Shown in pieces: positions 45,658 through 60,300 of a stretch of 64,000 bases of DNA (within the stretch, counting starts at the first letter, position 1; each line of letters opens with the position of its first letter). The stretch is from Schistosoma haematobium (taxonomy: Eukaryota > Platyhelminthes > Trematoda > Strigeidida > Schistosomatidae). Below the pieces are notes generated by a model. The model ran no database searches. It had not been told where the DNA came from and saw nothing but the letters and a program-made list of their open reading frames with translations. Where the stretch lies: NCBI RefSeq assembly GCF_000699445.3, contig NC_067198.1:22951536-23015535 (forward strand). The letters run 5' to 3'. The position numbers were made by a program, and so were the translations under genes.

Positions 45658-48600
45658 TTAACCTACTGAATTTTCTGGTTCTATCAGGACTTCATTAAAT
45701 GAACGTCCATATGTTCCACGTATTAAATTAGTTGGTAATCCAATTCGATCAGCAAGTAACTGAATTTATTTGGGGAGAAAGAAATAATAGATAACGTAAG
45801 AGTTGTGTAGAGATCATTCATTATGAAGGTAGTTTACAATACGGACTGACCAGATAGCTAACAATCCAGTGCTCTACAATTTTTAATGGACATCTATTTG
45901 AGGACTATTTCTTCAGAACATTCTAGGATTCCCACATTTCTCTGTCAAGGTCATTTATTAATGAAAACAATAACTGTAATCTCAATATATACTTACCAAT
46001 TTAATTGTAATAAATACATAATTTAAGATAAAGAAAGCAAATGTAATTGATTTATGTGACTGATAATTCACTAATTGATAATTATAGTAAACATCATAAT
46101 AGATAATCTTTTTGATAAGGAGTTGTTGATAAGCTTCGAGACTCAATTCTCATACTATTTTGCAAATCGGATCTGTCACAAAATAATTATGACACATCTT
46201 TTCTGTTTACTATTTTTATTGTTACAGTTTACTGGCTTAATATCATGATTACAAGCTTCGGATATCTTTCTAGTTGATTTTACCGACGCGCACAAGTTAC
46301 TTGGTAATAAGGGTAATGCATATTTTGGTTACCTGTATCCAGAGGTTTAAGTAAATCAACATTGCACTCATGGTTTAAAGGTGAAGTTGAATCTAATACT
46401 ATATGTAACAAAATTTATCATCAATTGATTACCTAGGCGTAACTTTGGTTAAGACTTCAATTTATGTTGTGGTTATTGATATAAATACGTACTAAAAGTC
46501 GGATTCACTCTAAACCATGAGTGAATTGTAGCGTCAAAGAAATCTAGATGTAAATTGAACACTTGAAGTAGACTACTTACTTTAAAAACTAATGCACGTT
46601 GTAGAAATGATCCTTGTTTAATTAAACCTATTGGTATTAAGTTAGAATTCAATTGACATCGTAACTGTGCCAGAGATAATTCATTTCTTAGAGTGAATTG
46701 TTCATCTTTGTTGATTGATCCTCCATAACAAGAAGCAACAAATCTTGGGGATGTAAAACGTACAAATAAGAGAAATAATTTTATACAATAAGGAATGGTT
46801 TTTTTAAACATATGGAACTTTTAAAAATAAGACAAATTTCTGTTGATGATGATCGTTATGATTTGTACTTTATGTTGGATGAGACTCATTATGAGTTGTT
46901 GCAGAATAGATTTTACAGTTATTGGATCAGCAATTTTGTCCCAACTATTATTTTTTGTCGAATATTCTTAGAATATAAGGAAACAGCTGAAAAATGATCA
47001 TTGTTGTTTCATAACTCCTTAATTGTTATCGTTAAAATTGAATCAAACTACTTTTAAAACTACTATTAGGTCGACGAAATAGTGAAATTTGTGAAATTTG
47101 CCTGAGAGTAAGTTACATAAGAAGTTATTCATAAATCATTTGAAAACAATTCAGAATACAGTTAACGTAAGAGATATCGTGAATTTCATAGATGCGTAAA
47201 ACAATAACAAATATTACAATCATATTGTTATAAATGCGGTAGATAGCAGAACATAAGCTACTGAATCTCTACTTAAAAAAGATGATTTATGAGATTAATT
47301 TTAATGATAGTTATGATCGGAATTCATGGCTATTAGCCAAATCTAAATGTGAAAAAGATATACGCTATTAATTATGTTAAAACAAAACGAAACACTTATC
47401 CAAAATTTCACTACTAGATGGATTACTTTACAAAAGACAAATTTACAAAATATTGAATAAGCAACTTTTAATTAAACCTACTCTCCTAAAGATTTTATTT
47501 GCTCTTTTAATTCACTTATTGACGTAATTTGTTTAATTGCAATATTTAACCAATCATGTAATGTAGAATCAAAAGGATATTTCATTTCATTGAAATAATT
47601 TAAATCATCTTGTTTCAAATCATCAGTTTTGGCATCATTCGAATCTTGTGATTGTAAATAATCTGACGATGAAACAATATCACTATTATTAAAGATTAAA
47701 GACAAAAAACACATAGTTTTACCAATTCTAATGATAAAATCTTATTCAGAAAAAGGTTTTATTAAATGACACTTCCGTCTTATTAAAAATGAGAGAGTAA
47801 GTAGTTAGAAGTAGTTAATAGGCATTTATTTTACTCTACAATAAGAGAAGTGATTATCCAAAACTTGGTGGTGACTCTAATATTTATCTTATTATCTTAC
47901 GAAATAGAACATTGTCGAAATGACCTACGAAACAATTAGTTAGGAAAGTTTATCAAAAAAAAATTTATCTTACCAGAATTAAATCTAAAAGAGACAAAAT
48001 TTCCAGTATTTCTGCTTTATTATGTTCATATGTAAATTTGAATTGGATTTAGTTTTGACTTTTGGGCTACTTTTATATCAATATTCCTTTTCTATGACTA
48101 CAAACAACGGTTTGTAAATTAAAACTGATGTAACCATAATCATCAGTATCTTTAACTGAGACAGAAATAAGAAGTATCGCTGAGTTCAGATTTCTCACTT
48201 CATAGTATGAAAGTGTGATTCCAATAGATTAGTGTTGTGTCTATAACCATATAACTGAGTAATATTAAATCAATGTCCTACGAGAGCATGTTATTTTGAA
48301 AGTTGCAGATTCACCCTGGTAATCAGTGTCACAGTGTTTTGCAATTTTCTATAATGGTTAGTTATAAAATTTAAAAAAATCAGTAGCATAATAAGTTGTT
48401 ATTGGTCCACAGAACGGATTCTTCTTTTATGAATAGAATTAAAAGTAAATTCACACCATGCAATATTCGAAGCTAATTTAGTACAAACTTGTCAACATAT
48501 TGGACCTACGATTTAGGCTGAAAACATATGTCTAAACTAGTTACAATTCATAATAAAAATATTGGGAGAATAAAAGTATATACTAAGTTGTGAAAAGTTT

Positions 48601-51600
48601 TTGTGAATAAATAGGATAAAAATCGAATCAAACTAAGTTGTTATTGAGTATGAGATTAGATTACTGAAAATACGAATGAATGTGTGAAAAAAAAATTTAA
48701 ACAAAAAATCTAACTTCCAGATTCTGACCATTTTTGTAAATTTATTAAAAATATTGGTCGACGGTCATTCACTGATTGTTCATTATATTCATCCAATGTT
48801 AAAAATTGAGATGGATTAGTTATTTGACCAGGATCATAAAATAAATCTGGTATATGATCAACAAAATCTGTTTGAAATAAGAAGTAGAACATTATCACCT
48901 CAAAATATTCCGTGCTAATTTAATTTAATAATATTTTCTCCATTAGATCAATTTCTTAAAAATAATAAAGCTCATATTATAATGAACTGAATAAGAATAA
49001 TTTAAGTATTATGTATAGTTGATGGTCAGTCAGTTAGCATGAATAACTTAGAAACGAGTATACACTCCTGTTGGTTGAATCTGACAAATCATTTTGGCAC
49101 AATAACATGAAATTGTCAAGGTAAACTTAAAAGTTGTCGAAACAGTAATAGTATCATTGGTAAAAAGATTAGCCGTAGATAACGTTATTTGAGTTAAGAT
49201 AATCTCAGACCTCAAGATCTATTACAGAACCAACAATGAGAGCATCAGCACCAATTCGACTGATCCTTAGTTGTCTTATGCGACATTTCCAACATTAGTC
49301 AAGATAACCGCTGATAGTCTGTAACTAATGACATGGCTCATGCCAACAGCCAGTTGCTTTATGAAGTGATACCACGCTACTCCAAACTTTTTTCCAACCT
49401 GCTCCTATACCAGGAATTATTGCTCTTCAAGGTGGAAGACGGTTGACCATACGTAATTCCAACATCCTGGAATGAAGCGACTGTCATTCCCAATCTTTGA
49501 AAAAGGTCTACACCATTTACGCAACAACTGATGTGAGGAGTAAATCTACTTCCGACTGCGTGCAAACTATTGGCTTTCATCGGAGTTTGCAGATTATTCA
49601 AGGCACATGACAAACTAACTAACTGATTCTCGTTCTGACTGTGGATGTAGTGATCACATCTTCGCTCCCCGCCAAGGCTGGAGCACCACCATACTTACTG
49701 ATAGCTAACAATAGTGGAATTTCTTGAAGTCAGTGTTGCCTTTGATTCAATGGAAAGGACCTTCATCTGAGACTGTCTGTTGAGGACGAGTATGCTTGCG
49801 AATCTCATTAAAATCTTGAGGGTTCTGTACACAAGCACCACAAGCAGAGCGAGGGCTTACAATCACCTCTCCACTGTCTCATTCAAGTAATGGGATTAAG
49901 TAGTTACCCGATTTCTTCAACTTTGCCATCGATGACTTTCCACAAACAGTTCTAGTAGAATAAGGTAGTAGTGGTGCGGATCCGTTACCTGAAGGAAAAC
50001 GTTCCTACCTTGAGTATGTGGAGGAGATTATCTTACTGTGTGGTGATGATACCCAAGTCAGGCAGTCAGCGTCCATCAGCATAGTATATACTTTTCACCT
50101 TCTAAATACAAAGTACGTTTACAAGACTAGTAGAATCCTGCGGCTGCACTTTTTCTTTGAGGTGAGGCAGTAGAATTAATCGGAAGTTTCATGTAATTGG
50201 ATAGTTGTATAGGCGTTGGTGGTGTCGTGAGTGATGAAATCAGTCTACACATAATGAGAGTCAGAACATCTTATACTAGCCAGGGTCCTCTTTGTAGCCG
50301 TTGTGATATTATTCTGACTGTAAAAGATCGGGCTTACTCTGAGCTGATGAGAGTAATTCTGCTCTATATTTGTGTGAACCAATTTCTCTGGGCGGAGTAT
50401 GTTCGGTGACTTTCTTTGTTCGATAATCGTTGTCTTTAAAGGATTGCTGACAACTGATAGAAACACAGTGTCAGTGGTACAGAGGTTCGATAACATATAT
50501 TCTGGCACAATTACGATCATTCGGTTCGTGTCACCATCTTGAAACAACGATTCCCGTTGCTTAGATATGTACTATGAATGTATTCCCAACGAATTCCATA
50601 TCGTGCATTGCTTGTCAACTCTGGAACTCGTTGGAAAAAAATGAGTAGGTGATTAATTTATTGTGGGAGTCAAAGAGATGATGCAACTCAATGGTCCGAT
50701 ATGCTATTGGATATTACATAGAATAGAAGCCAGTACCAAGCCTGTTGTAGTTTTCTTCCTCTTTGTTCATAAAAGTTAAAGGAACCTTATGACTGAAAGA
50801 ATTCTTACTGATCGAAATATTTTTAAATAAACATCTTTCCTATTACAAAAGATTCTCGTTCACCTACCCCTCATTTATTTATTTCTAATTAAAATAATCC
50901 GCCTTCCCATATTTCTTAAAAATGTCATTTCCTTATGTGTAAGGCGTATAATAATTTGTTGCTTTAAATAAATGTTTTAAACAAGTAAAGTAATGACACA
51001 AACTTCAAAAGCAACGATTTGGTAGAACTTTAATTGTATGTGTGAAGACGTCCTGATTATTAAGAAGAAATGATCATAAGTTTCTAAATATGTTCACTAG
51101 CATAGAACTCGCTCAGTATATACAATTTATTCGGATTCCTGTTGTCCTCAGTATTAATGAGTTTGTGAATAACTATTACGAATTATATTTTCATGCATCA
51201 ACTTAAAGAGACATATCGAACTGAAAAAATTACTGATATAATACCTGCTACAAGTTATGTATAATCCTTGTCTTTACTTAGCTCAATCATTTTAAGATGA
51301 AAAAGTAATAATCAACGGCAATTACGATTTAGTACTTGAAAATTCTGAACGTCCAGTAAAAACAGAGCCAACTATCTAAATGTTTTTTCCATATAGGTAA
51401 ACATCTATTGCAGCTTATTAATTTTTTAATCGATTAGAAAAATTTACTTAAACATCACCTTATTTAGAAATGTAAGTTAATCCAGTTGACTTAAAACTAG
51501 CAGAAGTCAATTAAAGCTGCTACTAAATAACACAACTAATGATTGGATATTACAGACTTTGATAAGTATTTTAATAGAAATCTATTTGAGGCTACGGTAA

Positions 51601-54228
51601 AACAGATGAAAAAAACGCAGGTATGATTTAAAGAAGAAGTTTGTGTGACTCTATTCACTTTAGGTAAACCTATGATAAGTTTAGATTCACTTGGTATTGT
51701 TTGGCTTGTATCTTCCCGTTGAGGTTTAAGATTGCAATTGATCAGTCTGTTATTGGCATATGTGCATAATGTGCGCATGCCTCGACATTGCCTTAATTCA
51801 CAAGCTTTTTGTAAGCAATGAGTGGATAGCGCGGTGACGTTTGAAGCAAATGGTACTGGGTTCGAGTCCCAGAGTGAACATCAACTCCGAGACGCAGGTA
51901 CATCCAGCTGACGAGTCCCAAATAGGACGAAACGTGTGTCCTGGATTCCACTGCTAGCTAATATCCATCATTGCTTATGATAAGTTTAGATTGAAATAGG
52001 TGAGACTACCTTCTAGTGTTGAAAGCACCAGTTGAACATACATGGGCATAATGAAGCATTACATATATACTCAGCTGATCCAAAAATACTAACATATCCA
52101 CACTGTCTGTCAATGATAGATATCAGTCCAACTCCTGTAAAGAAGCCTACGGATACTTTTTTAGTGTTTATTGAATAATATACTTAACAAGTGACTTTAA
52201 ATAAAATATTAGAGATTTAAAAACATACCTAAGTAACCAGTTAGTGCAAATTTCGCCATTAAATTAGCGTCCAGTACACGTTTTAAAGCTAATTCAGTAA
52301 AAGCATTTTTACGTGTTATAGATTCATTCAATGTTTGTAAAATAGTTATACCACTAAAATTTGAGAAAAAAATAAGTCTTTAATAAACTATTGAGCAAAT
52401 TTGTGGAATATTAGTTTACTGCAATAATCTTGAATAAAGAAACAGTTTAACTAATGAAATATATGATTGAATTAATTACAATTAGGAACTTAATGAAATA
52501 TTAGTAATCCGAAATGTTTGCTTTGTTAGAATAAATTTATAAATTTAAAGTGATTATGGTTTATCTCAATGGTTGAGATCATGAGTCAATTGAAGCTAAA
52601 CCACCATGGAAAACCTGGAAGCACTGATCGGCCGTTTCGTCCTATCTTGGGACTCCTCAGCAGTGAGCATCCAGGGCCTATCCCTTCTGATATGAATTAT
52701 GATTTATGTTGTGAATCCTATTAATCATTCAGTATTTGTACAACATCCTACTTGAATAACAGTCGGTAATGTTGATTTTATAAAGCATGAACAATTTAAT
52801 TTGTGTATTTGAACCTAAATTAACAATGACTTAAAAGTTATAGTGTAAACTATTTCTTGTAGCATAATTCGTTATACCTGAATACAAAAAATGAATCGTA
52901 AAGTTAAAATAGTCAATAGAATTCCATACATCTTGTTTCTTTAATAATCCTGAACAAAATTAGAGTAATAAGATTTACACTACCACTGTATTCCAAAGGA
53001 TATAATGAAACGACGATGAATGAATCACCAAACCTCAAACAAAAGTGTGGCTCAAAATTCAGCTATCATTTATGTACAGTAGACTAAAATGAACAGTTTA
53101 AAAGGCTTAATATGTAAGGGAAATTATTTTAAATTGATTTCATTAGATTGTGGAACTCTCATCTCCAAATAAAGATTTTCGAAATACTTTGCTTTATTAG
53201 TTAAGTAACTCCATTTTTAAATGCCTGTAATAATTATTTTATTGTTGAAGGGAGCATGCTAGCTAAATAATTGCTAAATAAAGTAACAGGACCATACTTA
53301 CTTTAACTGAGATAACGTTACAGCAGCTGTGTGGTCAGCTGTCAATGAAGCGATAGCCCAACATGCTGAACGACGCACATCATTATTTGTTGATTGAACT
53401 AAATTGAGTAAACTCGATAAACCTCCAAGTTGAATAAATTGTTGGATATTATGTTGTTCGGATACTAGCGAAGCCACTGCTAATGCAGCTTTAGATTGAG
53501 TTAATACTGAACTAAATTAATTTAGAAACAAAATGGTGAAATTTCTGTAAAAAATACATAACGTTTGTAATTGTGTCATGAAATTTTCTCCAGAACTCAT
53601 CAAAACCATATAATTTAGTCATACTAACCAATTCTCAAGGATGCCACAAACTTTTCCAGTGGTATTTTAGACATATCACTTCAACAAGGACAGATTATTG
53701 CTTGTTAGTATTGTTTGTCATCGTCCTCGAAAGTGATGAAAGCTAAATATACGTACTAATCATTCTATATAGAACATTATTTATCAGGAATAACCTAGCG
53801 GCAAGCCTTCCAAAAACATATTTTGTTTAAAATTCAGTCACAGGTGAAGCATGCTCAAATAGTTTCTGTTATGTTAAACGACTTGTCATTTTTTTGACAC
53901 TTCTGACCACTACATTTAACTTATTCGAATAACTTTTGTCTGTCGATAGTACTACTTAATTATATTCAGTAACTAACTTCATTTTCAATCATTTTGGTTA
54001 CGTCCTACCGTTTCTGTATGGTAGTTTTAAGTGTCTACCCGTGCTTGTAACATTCATTTAATTTATTATTGAAGTTGGAACTTATTTATATTCTGGACAC
54101 AGGCACTGCCATATCCTATTTTTGTTGTAAATAGTCTTTAAATAGCTATTCCTTTGGTTATATACCGACTTGATAATAGTCGTAGACACGTCACGAAATG
54201 AGGTTTTTAATATCTTGGATATATTTCC

Positions 54229-54304
<76 letters not shown>

Positions 54305-57300
54305 CGTATTTCAAAAAAAAATCTTTTTGATTTCAGGTATTTACGTGTGACTCAATAACTGGGTCAGAAGCTTTGGTCGAAGCAACATAATCAAAAATGT
54401 ATTTCTCTAAACCTCAGCATTTGATTCACTTGGTATTGTTCACTTGAATTTTCCCACTGATGTTTTGGACTGTAATTGATCAGTCTCTTATTGACATATG
54501 TGCATACTGTGCGTATTGCCTCAGTATCGTCTTGATTCACAAGCATTCTAAACAAAGATGGATAGTGGCTAGGAGTGGAATTCACTGGATTTCATCTTTG
54601 CTCAGCATTTAATGTTCAAGTTATTGAATTTTAGCCAGCTTCATATCTATCACTTTACGAATCTTGAAACTGGGACAGATTAGAAAGCAGTCATATGGTC
54701 GATGTACTAGTTGAGAATTAGGAGGGTGAACAAAGTTCATATACTTATTTGAATTTGATTTGAGTGTTACAGAAACTGCTGGAAACCATACTGAATTGTG
54801 AACAAGACCGATGCACGTTACCCTCCAGAATTCACTAGAATCTAACCATACACATTATCTGGCTAAAGATGTCCTAATAATTTCCTTGCAAATACTTAAC
54901 TTATAGGAATAAACACTGATACTAGCAAACACTGATTTGATTACCATTTAGGATCTTTTCTAAGTAATCAGAATAGCTCTTTTCGTTAGTGAGACAATCG
55001 GATAATTTTAGGTTGCTTAAAATGCACATAAATAGTAATAGTTTGCTAAGTACTATTTTTCACATATACAAGACAACTATTGTCTACTGACGCTCCACCA
55101 TCAAATAAAATATAAGGTTCTAGGGATAGTCATTATAATTGTTGATGATTTGTGTATCATCAATACAAGCTCATTTCTATTATAATGTTGGCCTGATTGA
55201 TCATATCACTAAGAAAAAATTATTTCACATAATGACAAATTTATTTTAAAGATTAAGATGTTTTGTTTTTACAACAAATAATAAACTAACTTTGAATTTA
55301 GAGTTGGTATCAATAACTTGGCCGTTATTACATGTAAAACCTTCGGTCGAGTAGTTTCTTCAGTAGCCAAATTCGTCAGTGCAATTAATCCACCCACTGT
55401 AATTAAGTCAACTTCAGGATCACCTATATGTAAACAACTAAGCAATGCCTCAAGCCCTGAATTTCGACTTGCAACCTCACTACAAAAGAAAATTAAAATG
55501 AAACTAGTATCAATACAATGAATTATATTTATACATAAATTGTGTGGTTTTGAATTGGGAAATACAAAAAGAGTTGCTGGAGGACATTTTATCTGCAACT
55601 CAGAAAAAGTGAACAAAAACACAGATTATAACCAGACATATAACTACCAGAAAGGATAAGCAAACTATTAAGCTTAAGTATTTAAAATAAGGGGAAATGG
55701 AAAAATCATCTAAATCATATTATTTAGTTTGAAAGTACATTCTCATGACTTCTGTCATAGATTCTATCCATATTGAGGATATCGACCCGAAAAGTTTGAG
55801 GCTAGTTCAGAACAACACTTGGTTACTCGTTATTTTGGCTTTATGATTTAATTTAGCTACTTTATAAGCACTCATAACTTTGTACATAATATAATTTAGA
55901 GAAAGAAACTGTTAAATAAGGCATCAAACAAGTAAAGCCTCTACGGGATCTTAGTATCTAGGTATAACTAACATGCACACTAATTTCAAGCCAGAACATG
56001 ATCAGATATAAAATAATGTGTAAAAGCGTTCAATTTAAACAAGTTACCGACAAATTGATCCATTTCCAGTAGTCAAAGCAGATAATGCTGTAGCTCCAGC
56101 TGATTTGAGTTCACGACGATCGCTCCGCGTCATACGAATAAGTAATTCCGGTCCACCTATGTATGTTAAAGACGGAAAAGTTAAGTAGCAAAAGGTATCA
56201 TTTATATTACCTAGTTTTTACTAATAAAGGAACCTAACACACCCATTTAATCTTATTCACTGTTCAATTATATGATTCTTTCGTGTTTGATTTCGGTTAT
56301 TTTTGAATATACTACGGATTGGCTAAAATAATATATCCATTTCACTGGGTTACCAAGTTACTTGGACCGCCTGTTGGTGATCCGTCGTCAACTTCTATTA
56401 CAGGTTCTCTGTTTCTTACATAACCAAACTAATAGGGAATTAGTCTATATCGCAAACAGTACCTAATAGTTTTGCTCCTGAAAATCAAGGATGAAAATTC
56501 ATTATAAATTATGATGCAGTTCATTTATGAAGTCCTGATCAATGTACTCTGCATTCAGTCATAATTTTTATGTAAAGATTAGTAATACCAACAGTTTGCT
56601 CAAAGTAAATGAAGTAGAAGGAAGTGCTAAATTGTAACTGAGCGGTTAAAGGACAAGTGCCTTAATTATTAATTCGCTGCTTCACAAATTTCGTGGACAT
56701 CACTATTTTTATTTGAGTAGTGGTGATTTAACTCTTCTTAAATGATGAATCAATCCAATTAATCAAAATATAAGTATGTTCTGAAACATTACTATCATTT
56801 AAAATTTTTAGAATTGAGCACTACATCATTTCTAATCACACTTTTCCTAACTCAATAAAATCTCCTCCCATTTATTCTTCGTGTTTTTGGTAAATAGTTG
56901 ACACAGTTGGATTACGCAGGAAATTAGTAAGAAAATCTACAAAATGGTCGCAGTACTTCCCAACAATGAATAGGTAGGTTTCATGAATCCTCTCAACTTC
57001 CAGTCTAGAAAATCTTCTATAAAGAAAAGAACCTGTTTCTATAGGGTTACACTGAGAATTCGGGAAAAAAGTAATGAAAACGTCCGTATCACCGTAACCG
57101 ATTCCAAGCCAACTGGTTTAATACTATCACGTTGTAAGATCCCTATAACTGTCTAGAGAACTCAAAACCGAATTGTCTTTGAAAATGTCTGGTATGTAAG
57201 AACGAAATTCTCAATAAATATTTTGAATGAAGACGGAAATCCTGCATATGTCACAAAGTGTGTTGTATTTTATACAACTTTTAAGATTTAGAGAAGCTCA

Positions 57301-60300
57301 AAACCAATCATCGAATGACCATACACTGTGGTTTATTGCCGTATACTAATGGAAATACAGTAGATTAAAACAAACAGTGAATTACGTAGGTCACGTTCCT
57401 GTAGTATTTTAATTTAAGTGAAATGCTTAATTTAGTTTCAATCAAATTCAGTCTGTATACCTCAGTAGCGACCATGGTTAAGAATAGCAAAATTCTAAAT
57501 ATTATTAAAATGTTGAATTTCGTTGTTTTATGTAGATAACGGCATTTGCGGAAAAATTAGTTTTAGAAATATGTGATACTTAATGCCATATAGTTTAGAT
57601 TTACACTTTGAGTAAGCATATGATAAATTTATTATGCGGTTCCAAAAATATTGATATATAGAGTGGATGAGATATCCGTGCTAATGAATATGATTGTTTC
57701 TGAAAAAAAACATGAAAAGTTGAAACTTTTTGTAGTTGGGTTACTGAAACTACTAGTTTCCAAAAATGATAAGGTGTATTGAACTTAAAAATGAAACATA
57801 TTAAACGCCAATAAACATTATGTTGAAGCATGAATTTCTGTGTAGTCGAATTTGTGGTGACTTGTCCATTAAACTTTTCCATCTCTTTCTTAAATAACCT
57901 GCCTTTTTTCAATCTGTAAATCGCTTCTTTATTAAACAGTTAGACTAGTAAATTTTATAGTTGTATCAATATGTGTTTACTGTAGACACTGGTCATGACA
58001 ACATTTCACAAAACAAAAATAAACTTACTTTAACACTTATGACAATTATCTTTAGGGTTGACAATAAATATAAACAATAAAGTTTTAAGTAATTATTATT
58101 TTATAATCTATTAGTTCGCGATCTGTTATTTCCTTTGAACTTTTAAGTTAAGGTTTACCGAATCGTGCAATCAACAAACATATATCAAAAATATGTGAAA
58201 ATATTATTAATGGAAGTCATTGTTTAGTTCCCCATTGATTTTCTCTATATATTTACATCCATTAACTAATTGGCTCATAATAATCCCTTTAAATATTCTC
58301 TTTCAACTGCTACATGACATACTATTACGTAATGTAGGTACTCATTAGATTGATGTTATCTTATTACGATGAATGTTTCTAAGTTTACAAACCATTGTCC
58401 TATTGATTGAAATCTGACTATTTTAAATGCAAATAAATATTTACAAATTGTTTTTATTACTGTAAATAAATGTTTTGATGATTTCAAAAAAGATAATCCT
58501 GTTCATTATGTAATATTCATATTCTAATATGTATTCACCTAATTCAGCTATTCTATCCTGACATACTGAACTTTCTGACAGTATAGCAATAACTTGTGCT
58601 GATGCAGCTCGTACACCTTCATCTTCATGAGATAATAGTGATACTAACATCCTTTCAACATCTGCATCGTGTAAAATTTTCCTTGTTTCTTCTAAAATAA
58701 AATGGAAAAGACAGATTGTTTTAAAATCAAATGCAGTGAAAAAAATAATGAATTTTTTTAGAATGACAAAAATAAATAACAAATTGTAATACCTAAAAAA
58801 GTACTGAGTGTACTTAGATTGCTATTAGAAAGAATCAAAATATAAGAGACTAAGATAGAAAGGATGGATAATGACATATGATAATGTAAATTAGGCTAAA
58901 CTTCACATATTTATGTGTAAGAGAGTAAATGTAAGTTCTATGATCTGCTATCTTAAACAGTAGGGTTGTCTATACAACATTCAGGAAATATTTAGTTGCT
59001 CACATTAACTGTTCCGACAGTCTGTATCTTACTGACTTTCTTATTTATGCTATCTGGTCTGTTGTTGAGCATTTACTCAGTGTAGCTTGATCTAATTCAT
59101 TTAGGATTGTACGTTAGAGCGACTTATATATGTCTAACAAATTATGTAGAGTATGCTACTTATATAGACATATATAAATAGTATGTAACACCAATCGCAA
59201 GTGGAATGCCTGGCAGCAGATGATGGTAATGAATTTAACAGGAAGGAAATCTGAGAGCAATCGAAATGACAAGAGAATTAGAGGAATCATGGAGTGTGTA
59301 AAGGACAACTCAAAGAAGATGTGTAAATGATGTATCCAATGTATGATTTTCATATTTTACCAACCCATTGTGTGATTTTGTGTTAAACATTAAGTTAGTT
59401 AGTCCAACTAAGTATTTGTTCATTACAACTATTCTGTTTACTTGGTTTACACAAGTTTTTAACTTCATAAACTGAATTGGTTTTCTCCTGGAAAATTATA
59501 CTTAACACCATTTCTCATTTGAGGTTTTTATACGCATGGTTGTATAGTATGGAAAAAAGCATGTAATTTATTAAACAGTTGACAATTGAAGAGCATAACT
59601 ACACCCCCCCTTAGACGATCATTTCTATTAGTAATCAAGTCAATTCAGATACCACTTCAATGTGTGACATGCAGTTTAGTAGCTAGCCTACGATCAGTGT
59701 AGTAAAATGCTACACAATGAAACATACGACCAATAAATGCATGTAGCATGCTTTAGCAGAATAAGCTATCAATATTTGACAGTTTTTATTGATGAAAAAT
59801 CTCTGAAAAAACTGTCATGTCTGTATACTTGAGCTGTTCGTGAGAGGTTGCAGTGAAAAGTTTTGAAGACCGTCACCAAAACTAAATAATCATAACTAAA
59901 AATAGTGTATGTGCCCTGATGTAGTGTTTTCTGATTTTGTTTGTGTAGACATACTCTCATTTACGAACTCTGATAAAAAGAGTTATGTCAGACATGCTAA
60001 GCAAATACTCACCAAAATCGCAATATTGACTTGTCTAAATGTGGGCTCCGTTCTAGGATTGAAGGTAAATTAGAGTATTTTAACAGAACCTGCGTTAGAT
60101 CAATAACTGTTGCCTTTCAGGATGTTGAAAATTGGTAGCTCCAGATTCTGACTGTTATGACTCAAAGTTCAATCATATTTTATAGTTATAAATTTACTCA
60201 CTTCCTTTTAACTGATATCCTCTTTCTTGTGAGCATTCGAACCTAATTTTAATGACCTTTTATCAAGTAAATACACTGCCTTCAGTTTTGTTTAGTCAAT

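Noticed and set aside
46812..46997. A plus-strand 61-codon ORF
   Set aside because: It lies in an ARMC3 intron next to exon k, with no family feature and AT-rich codon use.
51820..51880. A functional tRNA gene
   Set aside because: The B box is good, but no complete cloverleaf is seen and the stretch continues into a hammerhead within a TSD-bounded SINE.
54232..54304. CRISPR-like or satellite array
   Set aside because: Simple trinucleotide repeat with no spacers, like the one at 44303-44367.
55318..55521. A plus-strand 67-codon ORF
   Set aside because: It is the antisense of ARMC3 exon f.
59156..59353. Possible retroelement relic
   Set aside because: Slightly coding-like composition on the plus strand, but no motif or second copy in the window.
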